DNA from: a virus
Strand: one strand, 5' to 3'
IMG/VR virus record: IMGVR_UViG_3300021356_000032
Span: 1 to 49,477 of that record
DNA length: 49,477 nt
The translations under genes were made by a program, and so were the position numbers. Positions 18,925 through 31,400 of the stretch are shown here, piece after piece. The notes under the pieces are model-generated. The model had not been told where the DNA came from. It made no database searches and saw only the letters and a program-made list of their open reading frames with translations. Each line of letters opens with the position of its first letter. Within the stretch, counting starts at the first letter, position 1.

Positions 18925-19491
18925 ATGTGCGGTGGCGGTGGAGACACAAGACAACCAGAACTGGAAAGCAAGCTAGCGCTAGCAGAGCAGGCAGGTCAAA
19001 CTTTACAGCGTTATGGGCAAGTATTTGTTCCGCTAGAGAACCAGTATATTCAAGATCAATTTGACAGATTTGGCGGTAGCGCATATCAAGATGCTATGTC
19101 TAGGGCGTCTAATCAGACTTCGTCAATTTATGAAGACGCTATAGGCGACATGAATGCCGGTGCATTTGGTCGAGGATATGATCCCACCTCTGGAGCATAT
19201 CAAGCAGAGTCAAACGCTCTTCGTGCCGCTCAGGCGAGAGGCATGGGTTTAGCTTCGGCTGGGGCTGGTATTGACAATACTGATGCGGCATATCAGGGTC
19301 TTGGCAATGTGATAGCCATGGGGCAGGGTCTACAGGGAACGACAATGCAGGGCAACGTCGACAGACTGCAATCAAGCCTTGATCAAGCTGGCGCTCAAGC
19401 TGAACAAGACTTTGCAAAATCTAGCTCTATACAGCAGGTGATAGGCACCGGTGCAGGTATGGCGGCTAGCTACGGCACAAGAGGGGTTTAA
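18925..19491 (+). CDS. Internal virion protein (small, Cys-Gly start)
   Basis: A 188-residue protein. The ATG at 18925 is preferred because GAGAGG lies upstream and it follows the GNAT stop by one base. It begins MCGGGG, continues with an Ala/Gln-rich helical body and a Gly/Ala C-terminus. Proteins starting MCGGG or similar open the internal-core/ejection gene cluster in many T7-like and marine podoviruses. It probably leaves the virion with DNA and helps form the channel across the cell envelope. Confidence 0.6.
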   Translation: MCGGGGDTRQPELESKLALAEQAGQTLQRYGQVFVPLENQYIQDQFDRFGGSAYQDAMSRASNQTSSIYEDAIGDMNAGAFGRGYDPTSGAYQAESNALRAAQARGMGLASAGAGIDNTDAAYQGLGNVIAMGQGLQGTTMQGNVDRLQSSLDQAGAQAEQDFAKSSSIQQVIGTGAGMAASYGTRGV

Positions 19492-19496
19492 TCGAT

Positions 19497-20198
19497 ATGG
19501 GTATGGATTTTGATCAGATGTCACCTTACGAGTTTGGTCAGCATGCTTCGGGTTACAGGAACGATGACGGCTTCAGTAGCACGTTCTATAGAGCCGGTTT
19601 GAATGCATACGTGAATCAAAATTACGGAACATATGGTGACGACAAATACGGGGAGTATTTAAGCGGTCTGAATGCCGGCACGGCAGGTGATGTAGAAGCG
19701 TTTTATGCGCCATATACTCCAACGCCTAGTAGTGGAGGATTCTACCAAGGGGGCGGTATGATTGATCCTACATACAACCCTTACAGTTCCATTGATATCA
19801 ATAGATACGACCACCTTGATAAGAAAGATAACCCCGGCGATAAGCTGTACGCAGACCTGATTAGAGCGCAAACTGATGATTATTTAAACAGATATGCACC
19901 AATCGAAGATTATATGGCTGGACAGATTACGAAAACAGGAACTAGATCCCTGTACGGTGATTTACAGCGTACCGGTGGAGCCGTTCTTGGCGCCGCAAAA
20001 AATGTAGATGCACAACAAAAAAGAGCAATGTCTAGAATGGGTATTGCTCAACAATCAGATTCAAGAAATAACATGTCAACTGTTAGTGCGTTCGTTGGGG
20101 GCTTGAATGATACAAGACTTAGAGACTCTGACAGAAGAGATGCTATTCTCAGCGGAAACTTAGGGGCACTATCCCAAAAAGCAAGAGGTAACGTGTAA
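19497..20198 (+). CDS. Internal virion protein, Tyr/Gly-rich
   Basis: A 233-residue protein rich in Tyr, Gly and Asp in the first half (YGTYGDDKYGEYLSGLNAG), then helical and Arg-rich (QQKRAMSRMGIAQQ). No catalytic motif is visible. Its place in a row of five genes with coupled or near-coupled starts suggests an ejected core component. The stop overlaps the next start as TAATG. Confidence 0.5.
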   Translation: MGMDFDQMSPYEFGQHASGYRNDDGFSSTFYRAGLNAYVNQNYGTYGDDKYGEYLSGLNAGTAGDVEAFYAPYTPTPSSGGFYQGGGMIDPTYNPYSSIDINRYDHLDKKDNPGDKLYADLIRAQTDDYLNRYAPIEDYMAGQITKTGTRSLYGDLQRTGGAVLGAAKNVDAQQKRAMSRMGIAQQSDSRNNMSTVSAFVGGLNDTRLRDSDRRDAILSGNLGALSQKARGNV

Positions 20199-20875
20199 TG
20201 ACAATGTTAGCAGTCGGTAGAGGTTTGCGCGGAAGCGCACTCAGAGGAATGGGTGCGGTTTCAAAAGCTGAGTCAATAGAAAACCAACAAAGGCTTGCGT
20301 TAGAGACCGCTAAACAACAGCAAAGAAATGCCACGCTTGGAACGGGTGCTGGTATTGGCGCAATGTCTGGTACAGGCAAGGCAATGGAATTATCCAAAAC
20401 CGCAAACGCTGGCGTTGAACAAATAAATGCGGCACTTGACGGTTATGGAACAGCAAGCAGGTCAATGACAGGCAAGCTTCAATATACTCCAGCGGGAGAG
20501 GGAGCAACCACCCTTACTGGAGATGCGGCATTAGCTGAAATTCAAAACACTGCTATGGGCATTGATGGTTTAGCAACACCGGTAGCAGAGGCAGGTACGT
20601 TAGCAGAAGCCGGTACGATTGCAGAGGCTGGAGCGGTAGCCGGAGAGGCGGGAACGCTTGCCCAGACAGGCTCTTTAGCGGCTGAGGCTGGAGCGTTGGC
20701 AGAGGCTGGCGCTATGGCAGAGACAGGGGCTGTAGTTGGTGAGGCAACGGCGGCAGTTAACGCAGGTACAGCCGCGGCTACTACGGCAGGACCTATGGCA
20801 CAACTAGCGGCAATGGCAACGCCGATTGCTATTGGTTTGGGTGTTGCCTATTTATTAAACAAATTATTTGATTAG
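20198..20875 (+). CDS. Internal virion protein with Ala/Gly heptad-like repeats
   Basis: A 225-residue protein. Residues about 127-185 repeat EAGTLA/EAGALA-type units of six to eight residues, and a hydrophobic segment near the C-terminus (about 203-222) could cross or insert in a membrane. The composition suits an ejection protein that changes from soluble in the virion to membrane-bound during infection. Function is inferred from position. Confidence 0.5.
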   Translation: MTMLAVGRGLRGSALRGMGAVSKAESIENQQRLALETAKQQQRNATLGTGAGIGAMSGTGKAMELSKTANAGVEQINAALDGYGTASRSMTGKLQYTPAGEGATTLTGDAALAEIQNTAMGIDGLATPVAEAGTLAEAGTIAEAGAVAGEAGTLAQTGSLAAEAGALAEAGAMAETGAVVGEATAAVNAGTAAATTAGPMAQLAAMATPIAIGLGVAYLLNKLFD

Positions 20876-20884
20876 GTATTCGTT

Positions 20885-22390
20885 ATGGGCTTGAACACAT
20901 ACGGCGGATTCGCACAGGGTTTTCAGCAGGGCTTTGGTTTAATGGAAGGCGCAGTGCAAAGAAGAGCACAGCGAGAAAAAATGCAACTTGACGAAGACTT
21001 TAGGCGAGAACAGCTTGATTTCCAAAAAGAACAGCAAGAAGACCTGCAAGCGTATAGGGAAAAAGATCTTGGGATAAAAGAGCTTACCGCAGAGCAGACT
21101 GCAAACCTAAAAGTATTACAATCAGAAATAGCTAAGTCGCAAGCCGAAACCAACAAAACAAAGGCGGAAACTGCGCTACTAAAGCAACAACAGCTCACTG
21201 ACCCTAACTCTTTAGCATCACAAAAAAAACAATCAGACATTAACAAAGTTAATCAGGAGACGGCACTCGCTAAAGCAAACAGATCTGAATTTGACAATGC
21301 CGTGGTCTTGGGCGACCTATACGAACTGGGTCTAAAGGCTCAAAACAGTGGTCTAGACGATTTAGAAAAAAATCTATTTATGGAGCAAATGGGTCTTCTT
21401 AGTGACACGGGAAGGTTTAGCCTCAGCACTGTACTTGATCCACAGCAACAGCGTAGCGCAGGCATTATTAACAGTACGTTGCAAAAGCTCGCATCACAGC
21501 AACCTGTCGAGGCTTCTCCTGATGTCGTCGCGGCATTTGGAGACGTAATGGGTATAAACAAGTCTGCGGCAGTGGGAAGAGTAATTGACGACACATTTGT
21601 GAACGCGCCTGCTTTTATGAAGGACGGCAATCATGTCATTGAAGGTCAGAGTCTGTATGGCATAAGCAGTCTTAACCAAGGAAAATTTGGTGGTGACATT
21701 GCGGTTTTTGTAAGAAACAAACAGACAGGGGAGGCTTATCCCTATTTAGCTCCGCTAACTTCTAATAGAAGCATGGCTAGCAACGAGGCGGTTGACTTTA
21801 CATTAAATGAAGCGGCGCAGGTTGCCGCAGGCACACACCACATGATAAGAGCAGTTGCTCCTGCTATTAGCAGAGAGGCAAAAGACGCAAGAATTAAGGA
21901 GCTATATGGCGACGCCAAAGGTGCAAGCGGCAAAAAGGAGTTTGACGAAGTCGTTAAGGCGGATCTGCAATTACAAATCAATGCCATACAAAACGGTGCG
22001 AAGCCAAGCAGTATTCCATTTATGCCCACAGAAATACAGGCGGCAGATATCAATCAGCAGATAGGCTTTTTGAAGTCAACGGAATATAAGCATCTTGTAG
22101 AACACGACAAGCTGTTTGGGGCGAATAACTCGGCTCAAAAAATTAATGATGTTCAAGAGTGGTATCAAGGGGCATCTAGGGCACTAGCAAAAGCCCCCAT
22201 GCCAGACGTGCAGAAATACAGCTCTACACCCTTGTTACAAAAATTTCCTGCCACTCTTGGCGAGTTGCTAGGAGACGACATGAATATCCGCAATGTTGCT
22301 AGCTTGCACGGCTATTTCAACCCCGATGGATCATTCGCAGACGAGAAAGGACTTGTAGAAGCGTTAAAGCGACTTAAATTCATCAACTAA
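20885..22390 (+). CDS. Internal virion / ejection protein with coiled coil
   Basis: A 501-residue protein. An N-terminal GGFAQGFQQGFGLM segment is followed by a long coiled coil (about residues 28-125, rich in Gln/Glu/Lys) and a mixed C-terminal domain. The FAQGF-Q-GF start and the coiled coil are common in podovirus ejection proteins encoded before the giant internal protein. No enzymatic motif is seen. Confidence 0.55.
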   Translation: MGLNTYGGFAQGFQQGFGLMEGAVQRRAQREKMQLDEDFRREQLDFQKEQQEDLQAYREKDLGIKELTAEQTANLKVLQSEIAKSQAETNKTKAETALLKQQQLTDPNSLASQKKQSDINKVNQETALAKANRSEFDNAVVLGDLYELGLKAQNSGLDDLEKNLFMEQMGLLSDTGRFSLSTVLDPQQQRSAGIINSTLQKLASQQPVEASPDVVAAFGDVMGINKSAAVGRVIDDTFVNAPAFMKDGNHVIEGQSLYGISSLNQGKFGGDIAVFVRNKQTGEAYPYLAPLTSNRSMASNEAVDFTLNEAAQVAAGTHHMIRAVAPAISREAKDARIKELYGDAKGASGKKEFDEVVKADLQLQINAIQNGAKPSSIPFMPTEIQAADINQQIGFLKSTEYKHLVEHDKLFGANNSAQKINDVQEWYQGASRALAKAPMPDVQKYSSTPLLQKFPATLGELLGDDMNIRNVASLHGYFNPDGSFADEKGLVEALKRLKFIN

Positions 22391-22400
22391 GGATTAGCCA

Positions 22401-25400
22401 ATGGCGTTAATGTCGTTTAAACAAACAGGTACAAAGCCTTATCTTGAGGAGATAGAAGAGCGCCTCGAGGGAAATAATAACGAGATCAGATCACCCGCTC
22501 TGCCACCTCAAAGTTATTACGACAACATACAGAGTCGTCTTGACGGTGATAATGACAGCTTCACATCGCCTGCGCTTCCCAGCCAAGCTTACTACGACAG
22601 TATCAGCTCGCGCCTAGGCGGGTCTCAGCCAGAACAAGTAGCTACCGAAACGGACTCTACATCCGAAGAGGAAGCACCCTCTAGTTTTCGCGCAGGCTTA
22701 GATGCAGGTATTGACCAGACACAGGCTTTAGGAGGCGGTCTAAAGGCTCTCGCAGGCTCAATCATTGGTAAAGATGATTGGGTTGAGGACGGTATGGCTT
22801 ACTATCAGGAACAGATGGCTGAAGCTGAGTCACGCGGAGGGGATGTCAAAACTATTGAAGAAATAGATAGCATAAGCGACTTTGGTGCATGGTCAGCATA
22901 TACCCTTGGGACGTTGGTTCCGGATATTGTAGCGGCGGCAACGGGCGTCGGCTTGGGAGCTGGGGCTGTCAAGGCTGGGGTAAAAGCCGCAATTAAGAAA
23001 AACACAGAAGCATATGCAAAAGCGGGTGCTGATGACTTAGTAGCAAATGGTGTTGAAAGGCAGACGGCTGACAAGCTTGCTCAAGAGGTTGCTGAAAAAT
23101 ATGCAGAATCAAAATCACAGCAGTACGCTGTAAAAGGAGGTGTAGCAGGAGCTGTTGCCTATGGAACTGCGCAGGGGTCCAGTAATCAGTTCGCACAAAC
23201 TCTTTTAGATACAGGTGAAGAGGCTCCATACATCTCTCTAACCTCTGGTTTCGCACAAGGTATGTTGAACGCACTTCCTGCTACGAAAGTTTTAACGGAC
23301 ATGATCCCTCAAAACTTAAGAGGAGACACCATTGAAGTTATCCAAGATGGGGTGAACTCACCTTGGGTGGGTGACTTCCTAAGAGATGTATTTGCTGTTG
23401 GTGGCGTAGAGGGTATGACTGAGGGGCTTCAATATATTATTGAACAAGAAACCATCTCGTATGTTAATAATAACTTTACTGAAAAAGAAGCTTTGCAGTA
23501 CTTTGACTACCTCAGCAACGAGACAAAGAGAAGCGGTTTACTTAATAGCACGGCAAGTGGGTTCTTGGGCGGTACGACAATGGGTACGGCTAGCTCTACT
23601 GTCAAAAAGATTCGCGGCGGGTATGATAAACAAACACCTGACTTTGAATCAATGAAAGATGTAACCCCTGATTCCTCTCCACAAGAACGACTACAATTTA
23701 TCGCTGATACTTTTAATAAGTACAAAAGCAACCCTACAGTAACTGTTGTTAATCAAGAAGGTGATACTGTCGATACAATCACGCCAGAGCGTGTCGCTAA
23801 CCCAGAGCAACAACAACAAATACAGTCGGTTGAAGATCAGTTAAAAGAACAGTACGGTGACAGCTACGACCCTCGCGGCTTGATAGTCGAGCTAGGTGAA
23901 GGTGATAACATGAATATTACCTACACCGAGCCTGAGAATAATATTTCTCTGGGCGATGGCGACATACCACCTACAGAGATTGCCCAAACAGAAAACACAC
24001 CCAGTCGCGTAGTAGGTCAAGGATCTAGAGAGTATGGCAATGATCACAAGTGGGATGGCGAGCTATCTGATGCGTCTACCCCCATACAAGATCAATTGCT
24101 ACAGGTGTCACAACAGGCACAAACTCCAGAAGCATTAGACCCCAAAAATACAAATGTTGTTGTTGAGGCAATTGATCAAGACGACATTGACCGAGTGTTT
24201 GATAGAAACGAAACACTAAAAATAGGCACTATAACCAAGCCCAAAGGTAAAAGCTTACCAACGGTAGAAGAGGCTTACGGAGCAAAGGCGGAAGATGTAA
24301 CCAACACGGTTGGCGGCGTTATGGCTGACTTGTCTGCTAATGGTGTTCCGACTAAATTTATTGATGCTGTTTCTGGAGTGTTCGTTCACACCGACGCGGA
24401 TGTAGATGCACCAGCATTGACTGGCTTTAATTCAAGAGGCATATCAATAAACGATAAGCTAATTATTGGATCAATGTCTAACAAAGATGATCTCAGCGAG
24501 CTTGCATGGACAATGACCCATGAAGTGTATCATGCGGCTGATTATGCTTATGGCTTGTCTGATTCAGACGACCAGTTAAGTATACGTGTAGATGAGGAAG
24601 CCAAAAAGCCTTCAGTAGTGATGGGTGACATCATGACCGAGATCTTTGATAACTGGGAAAACGGCACTCCAATGGGTAAGCGCTTTGACTACCCGTTCAA
24701 TGATTTGCAAGAAGATATTAACGATTTGCAACTTGATAATGCGAAAGTTAATGATCGTTACAGGCAAGAAGTTTTTGCACAACTTGGAGCTCTTTTTCAT
24801 AGCAACCCAAAACAGCTACAAGAGTTTGCTCCAAAGGCGTATAATTATATAAAAGGTATTAGAGACAATAACTTACAGACTGCACAAACAGAGGTACAAG
24901 ATGAACAGTCGAGTAGTCCGATCACCCCAGAAACCACCCAACCTACTGGCATATCAGGAGAAGTTCGGGCACCGCCCGAGTCCGGAAGCGAGCAGGTCAT
25001 ACAACCTGCAACAGCTAGACCAGATGGCGAAGGAAGCCTTGTTGAAGGGAGAGCCGATACCGCAGTGGAGGGATCGGAACAAGACACCAGTGGGCAACTT
25101 GAACGACCAGATGTTCAAGAACCTCTCGTAGCCTCCAGACAAGACGCTGAAATTGAGGCAGAAAATCTTCAGCCTACACTTGAAGAGCCTGCTCAAGATT
25201 CCGAGGCATTTGAGTTTGATAAAAACGATCCGATTATCGAGCAAGAAGAGGTTGCCCCAGAAAAAATAAAACGCGGCGAAAACTTTCAGTTCGATGGTAC
25301 GTATGATGTTACCTATCCTGACGGCTCAAAATATCAGATGTACAGAGACAGTGTCTCAAATCCAAGCGAACCAAGCTGGAATTTAGAACCCTCAAACTAT

Positions 25401-28400
25401 GACGCTTTAGGATTATCCTTTGATGATCCGGCTAGAATTTTTGGCATTGGCTACAACAGAAAAGAAGCTGTTGCATGGCTAAACGAAAGAGTGAAGGCGA
25501 AAGCTCAAAAAGAACAACAATTAAAAGAGCAACAGGATCTAGAGGATTTTGAGCAGGGTGAGGTTGAGCTTCCTGAAGTAGCAACAATGCCAGAAACTAC
25601 AGAGCAATCTGTAGTGGAGGCTGAAACCCAAGATGTCACTGAACTCGTTGACGTTGATCAGGCTGAGTCTGAAGCTGAAGCATTAGCTATCGAGCAGGAC
25701 GTACAGGGTGAGGCTGATATATTAGATGTTGACGATACAGTCTTTATTAAGAAACAGGATTTAAGTCAGACCGGTCAGAAAATTACGGTTTCTGATGTCC
25801 TGTACGGTGACGAGAAAGTATCAGTTGCCCCACCTGAGGGTAAGAAAACCACTATTAAAGACATTGCTGTAGCAATGGATGCTAGAGCAAAAGAGGCAAA
25901 TGACGGCAAACCACTTGATGAAGAAACAGATGAGAACAAAGAAACAATTTCTGATCTCATTGCTCATGAGGGTTTAGCCGCTCTAGAACAAAACGGAAAT
26001 GCAGGTGAGTGGTATCAAGAGAAAGTAAAAAACGCAGTAGCAATTGCAGGTTTATCTTTCCCTGAGATCAACGCTGTAGACAGTAATAAAGTTGCGTTTA
26101 TGTCGCTTGTTGCTGTTACTTCCAACGGTGCATCTGTTGTAGAGAACTCGGATGTTACTTTCCCTCTATATGAGCATTTCCAGAAAACAGGAAGATTTAA
26201 AGTGTTTGGGCAGGGCAAAGAGTCCCCAAGCATGGAAAAAAGCTTCACGGTTTTAAATGAAATAATAGACACTGTGGGCATGGACGGTCTTGCAGAGTTT
26301 ATGCGCAGTGAGTTTACCGTTGGCGAAATGAGCAGAATGGGCTTTAAGGTGAATGGTGAAGCTGTAGATGTGAATGTATACGGCTCTGCCATGCTTGGTC
26401 CAAAGATTGGTCAAGGCTTCTTTCAAAATCTAGATGGTAATTTTGATCCGTTGACAATGGATCGTTGGTTTATGCGTACTTGGGGTCGTTTGACCGGAAC
26501 CATGATGCGTGAATCTGAGCAAAAGTTAGATGGTGAGATAGCAAAGTTCAGAAAGGTTGCCTTGGCAAATCGAAGTAAAATCAAAGAGCTAGGTTACACC
26601 CCCGACCAAATTAAAAATGACGACAAAATATTAATAGAATTTTCTCTTAAGGTGTATGGCATCTTTTCTCGGGATGGTTTTAAGGACAAGAGCGCAATAA
26701 ACAATGCATCTCGATCTCTTAAAAATGCTATTGAGCCTAGAGAAGCACCACAAAACTCATCTGAGCGTAAATGGATAAGAAGCGTTTTCGCAGAGGCGTT
26801 GCGCAAAGTTAATGAAAACATAGATACACCAATTAACACCGGAGCACTGCAAGCGCTTATATGGTATCCTGAAAAGGAACTGTATAAAAAACTAGGTGTT
26901 AGCAGTAAAAGATCAGAACCTACTGATTATCAAACAGAGTTCACACGGATAGCCCTCGGGAGGGGCATGACCAATGAGCAAATATCTAGAGCAATCAGAT
27001 CTGCACAGCAGTCTGGAGCAGGAACAACACAACGAGTCTCTGCTGGAGATGTCACCGACGCAAGTCAAGCAAGCGGCACTGAACGTCAAGAAGGCACTGA
27101 AAGATCGCCAGTCCTTCAAAGATTCGTCAGAGACAGAGTCTTCAAAGAGCTTCGTCGTCCCGTCAAACCTAAGGGAGGAAGTGATGGAGATGAAAAAGTT
27201 GTACCCAGACGCTTCAGAGGAAAAGCTAGCAAGGATGTTGAAGTACGTTTAGGCGATGATACTGTTCGCGCATTCAAGAGAACGCTACTACCCCGCGCCA
27301 AGTCGTCACTTAATTTAGCGCAGACCTACAACTCGCCAATATATGAACTCGTGCCCAGTAAGGAATCTGCGGCTGTGTTCGCTAAAAAGATTAGGGAAGC
27401 AAAAGCCGCCAACGAGTTTGGAGCGGCGGTGTATGTGTATCCAGAATCTGACTATGAGGGCATGAAGCTATTCCTTGCTGAAGATGGAGCGGCAGGTGTT
27501 GCAGTCAAAGATGATGGTGACATCGTTTCTGTATTTAGTGATGGCACAAACTCAGTGGTTAGCTACCCGTTAGGGGCGCTAGCTATCGAGGAAGGAGGCA
27601 AGTATCTAGACGCCTTCGACACTGTGTTACCCACGGTTTATTCAAAACTAGGATTCAAAGCGGTATCTAGAACGCCATGGAACGACGAGTTCGCACCTGA
27701 AGGTTGGGATAAGTCTGCGTTTGATCTGTTTAATGATGGTGAGCCTGACGTTGTATTTATGGTTCATGATCAAGAAAACTTTGATAACTATAAGAACGAC
27801 GACGGTGTCATGGCGGAAAGCTATGACGAGGCTGTAAAAATTCAGCGAGGCGGGGAAGAAAGAACCCGCCCCGAACAAAACCGAATTAATCAGAGAATGA
27901 AGGATGCGGTACAGGCTCGTATAGATAGAGAGATATCACCAGAAGAGTTAAACAGAGTCTTCGAGGAAGAGGGTCGCTTTGTAGCACCTATGACTCCTGA
28001 CATGGTTCCCGAGCTTCCATCAGAAGAGAAGTTCGTTAACGCACTGAAGAAGACCAACAGAGAGAAGCCCAACACACCAACAAAAGAAACGTACTGGAAA
28101 GCAGACGTACTTGAGCATGGTATTAAGTACGGTTCTCGTCTGGATATCCCGTCTTACAACTCTAAGACGCTATCAAAAGAAGAACGTGTAGACATTGTTA
28201 CGGTGCATGAGGCTAGACCAAATGCTCGTGCAGGTTCGGCGGGTAAGCGCCTAGGTTATTACCCAACGATTCGAATGAGAGATGGTGTATTTGCAGTGCC
28301 TGAGAAGGGTGCTGTGAAGATTGCATTGGGTGCAGATAAGAACACCATCGCTACGATGGAAGGCATCCTGATATCCCAGAGAGAAGACGGTACACAGATC

Positions 28401-31400
28401 TCTCATGAGGATAACCGACAAGATTTCATCAAGCTTATAAATGACCCTAACTGGACTCAGGTATCAATGAATCCAGAGCGTCACTCGTTCTACTACGACC
28501 TAGAGAAACAGCTACCAGTGGTCAGCTTCAGTGAAGCGATTCAGGTAGGTAACTTGGTTATTGTTAAGGATGCTGAGTACGCTGACGTAGAAGACTTCGC
28601 GTTCATCAAGAAGAAGCAGATGAACAAAGAGTTGAACAAGCTAGATGATGGCACCCCATCAACTAACAAGTTCTCTTACAACGACGAAATAGATTCACAA
28701 GCCGATCTTGCTAGACGTCTTAGGGATAAGAAGATCTACGCAAGCTTGGTAGATCGCTATGCAGTTCTTCAGGACTTCGAAGAGCAGGCGGCAGAGTATC
28801 TTGAGATGGGTCGCTTACCTGCGGCTATATCTCCAAGAGATCAGGAGAACCTTTCACACGGACGTGTCCAGAATGATATTGATGATTTCCATGAGCGTCA
28901 CATAGACCCGATAGGCGATCTGATAGCAGAGCTTGGCTACACTGTTGAGGCGGTAGACATCTATCTTATCGCTAAACATGCGGCAGAGCGTAACGACGCG
29001 ATTGCTGAAAAGGTTAAGGATCAAAGAGCCCGCAACATTCAACGTGTTGAGAATCAGATTAAGAAGCTAAAAGAAGAGATCGGCGTTGATCACTCAGTAC
29101 AGATTGCAAACCTAGAGGCGAAGCTAAAGGAATACGACGAGCTACCCCTAGCGTTCCAAGACACTGGCTCTGGTATGACCTATATCGAAGCCGCTAAAGT
29201 GTTGAAGACAGCAGAGGAAGAGGGCACTCAAGCAGACCTAGAGCGCATTTCTAAGAAGGTTTATGACATGCTCGATGAGTACCGTGAGCGCATGGTGACA
29301 TCAGGATTACTTGATGAAGATACCCGCGCTGACTGGGAAGAGCGCTTTAGATTCTATGTTCCGCTAAAAGGCTTTGCCGCACAGGATGATGGTGAGACCT
29401 ATGTGCGTGATGCTAAGTCGCGTGGCTTCTCAGTTGTAGGTAAAGAGAGCATGAAGGCGAGAGGTCGCAAGACATTGCCATTCAGCCCACTGCTTACATC
29501 GTTTGAGGATGTACAGAAAAAAATTATTCGGGCGAGAAAAAATGAATACGCCAACACCTTATTAGACCTTCTAAGCGAGTTGGGTAACAGTGACAGTTAT
29601 ACCATCTATAACACTAAGTTCCGTCCCATGAAGGAGTCAGATGAGTTAACACCACAAGACCTTAGAGAGATGTCTCTGGATGTTCGCCCGAACGGTGATC
29701 CCAGATACGTTGAGGTTAAGAGAGATGGTCAGACATTCTTTATAGAGTTTGCTAGTGACAAGCTTAATCACGCGCTACAGAACATGAGTGTTCCGATGTT
29801 GTCTCGTGCAAATGAAAGCATGGGCAAGGTGCTAACACTAGCTACTCGATTCCAGACCTTTAGACGAAACATGCTTATCAACTACAACCCGACATGGGGT
29901 CTTGTTAACCCGATGCGTGATGTGGCGACTGGCATGATGTATGCCATAGGTGAGATGGATAAGAAGGGTAGTCGAGTCTACGGGCAAAACCTTGTAGGCA
30001 AGATGGCTCAAAGTTATTTTCCTGCAATGCGCTCCCTGTGGCGTTACTACCGAGGTAAGCCGCCGCGTGATGCAGGTGAAAATGAAATGGATATCTTCGT
30101 TCAGGAGTATGTGGAAGACGGTGCCCCAACAGGCATGATGTTGATGAAGGATGCTGATGAGCAACTCCGCATCCTCAAGAACAAAATCAAGCGTGGCTTC
30201 ACTCGTGAGGCGCTACGAACCATGGGTAAAGTTGTTGAGGACTTCAATGTAACCATGGAGAACAGTATAAGATTTGCCGCATATGTTGAGGCAAGAAAGG
30301 CAGGAGTGCCTAGAGAGGACGCGGCTACGCTAGCAAAAGATCTGACTGTAAACTTCAACCGCAAAGGTGAAGACACAGCGGTAGTAAATGCGGGTTACTT
30401 ATTCTTCAATGCCGCAGTACAGGGCAACATGAACTTCCTTCAGACCTTGCAGGATGATGGGAGTAAAGGTGACAAGAGAACAACGGGAGCAAGGAAAACT
30501 GCTTTGGGATTGGTTGCTCTTGGTAGCGCGATTACCCTGTTAAATATCCTTTCCTCCGAAGAGGATGACGATGAAGAGTTGAAGTACGCAGATTTACCAG
30601 AACACGCTAAAAACCGTGCTTTGTTGTTTATGTATTCTCCAGAGGAAGGCTTTGCATTACAGGCACCTTATGGTTACAACTTCTTCACCAATATCGGTCG
30701 CTTATCAACTGAAGTGGCAATGGGTCAAACCACATTCAAGGAAGCAGGTATTCATCTGTGGGAAAACTTCCTGCTTAACTTTGTACCAGTTGCACCTTCA
30801 GCGGGTGAGTCTTGGGAGGATGCGGCACGAGGCTTCTACCCAGATGTTTTAGAGCTACATCTTGACCTGATGGCTAACAAAAACTTCTTTGGAAGCGATA
30901 TTTATATCGAGCAGAACCCTCTATTTGTTGAGCGATCAGCGGCATATAACCAGCGCCGATCAACAGATAAGATGTTTAGTGTTCCGGCTCAGTTCCTTAA
31001 CGACCTAACGGGTGGTGATAAGTATCAGGATGGGTACATTGCACTAAACCCTGACAAGATGCAGTACATTTACGAGTACTTCTTAGGCGGTGTTGGTCGA
31101 TTCGCTAGCCAAACAACTGACGTTATAAGCAGAGGTCTTGCTGATGAAGAGTTCCGCAACCAAGACCTGCCAATTGTAGGTAGCTTCTTTGAGTCACCCT
31201 CAGATTACGAAGACCGATTTGAGTTTTACGCTAACTGGGAAGAGACAAGAAAGATTGTACAGCGCTTCAAGGAGGCTCAGAACATGCAAGAAGTTAAGTC
31301 ATTGCAAGACGAGTACAAGCCGTTCCTTCCGCTAATTGAGCCGAAGTATGGTGGTAAAGGTATGTGGCAGGTTGCTAATAAAGATCTGCGAGCTATCAGC

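Noticed and set aside
24901-25244. Additional frames in the giant gene near 24.9-25.2 kb
   Set aside because: They overlap the giant gene fully, have no good ribosome sites and look like low-complexity shadows.
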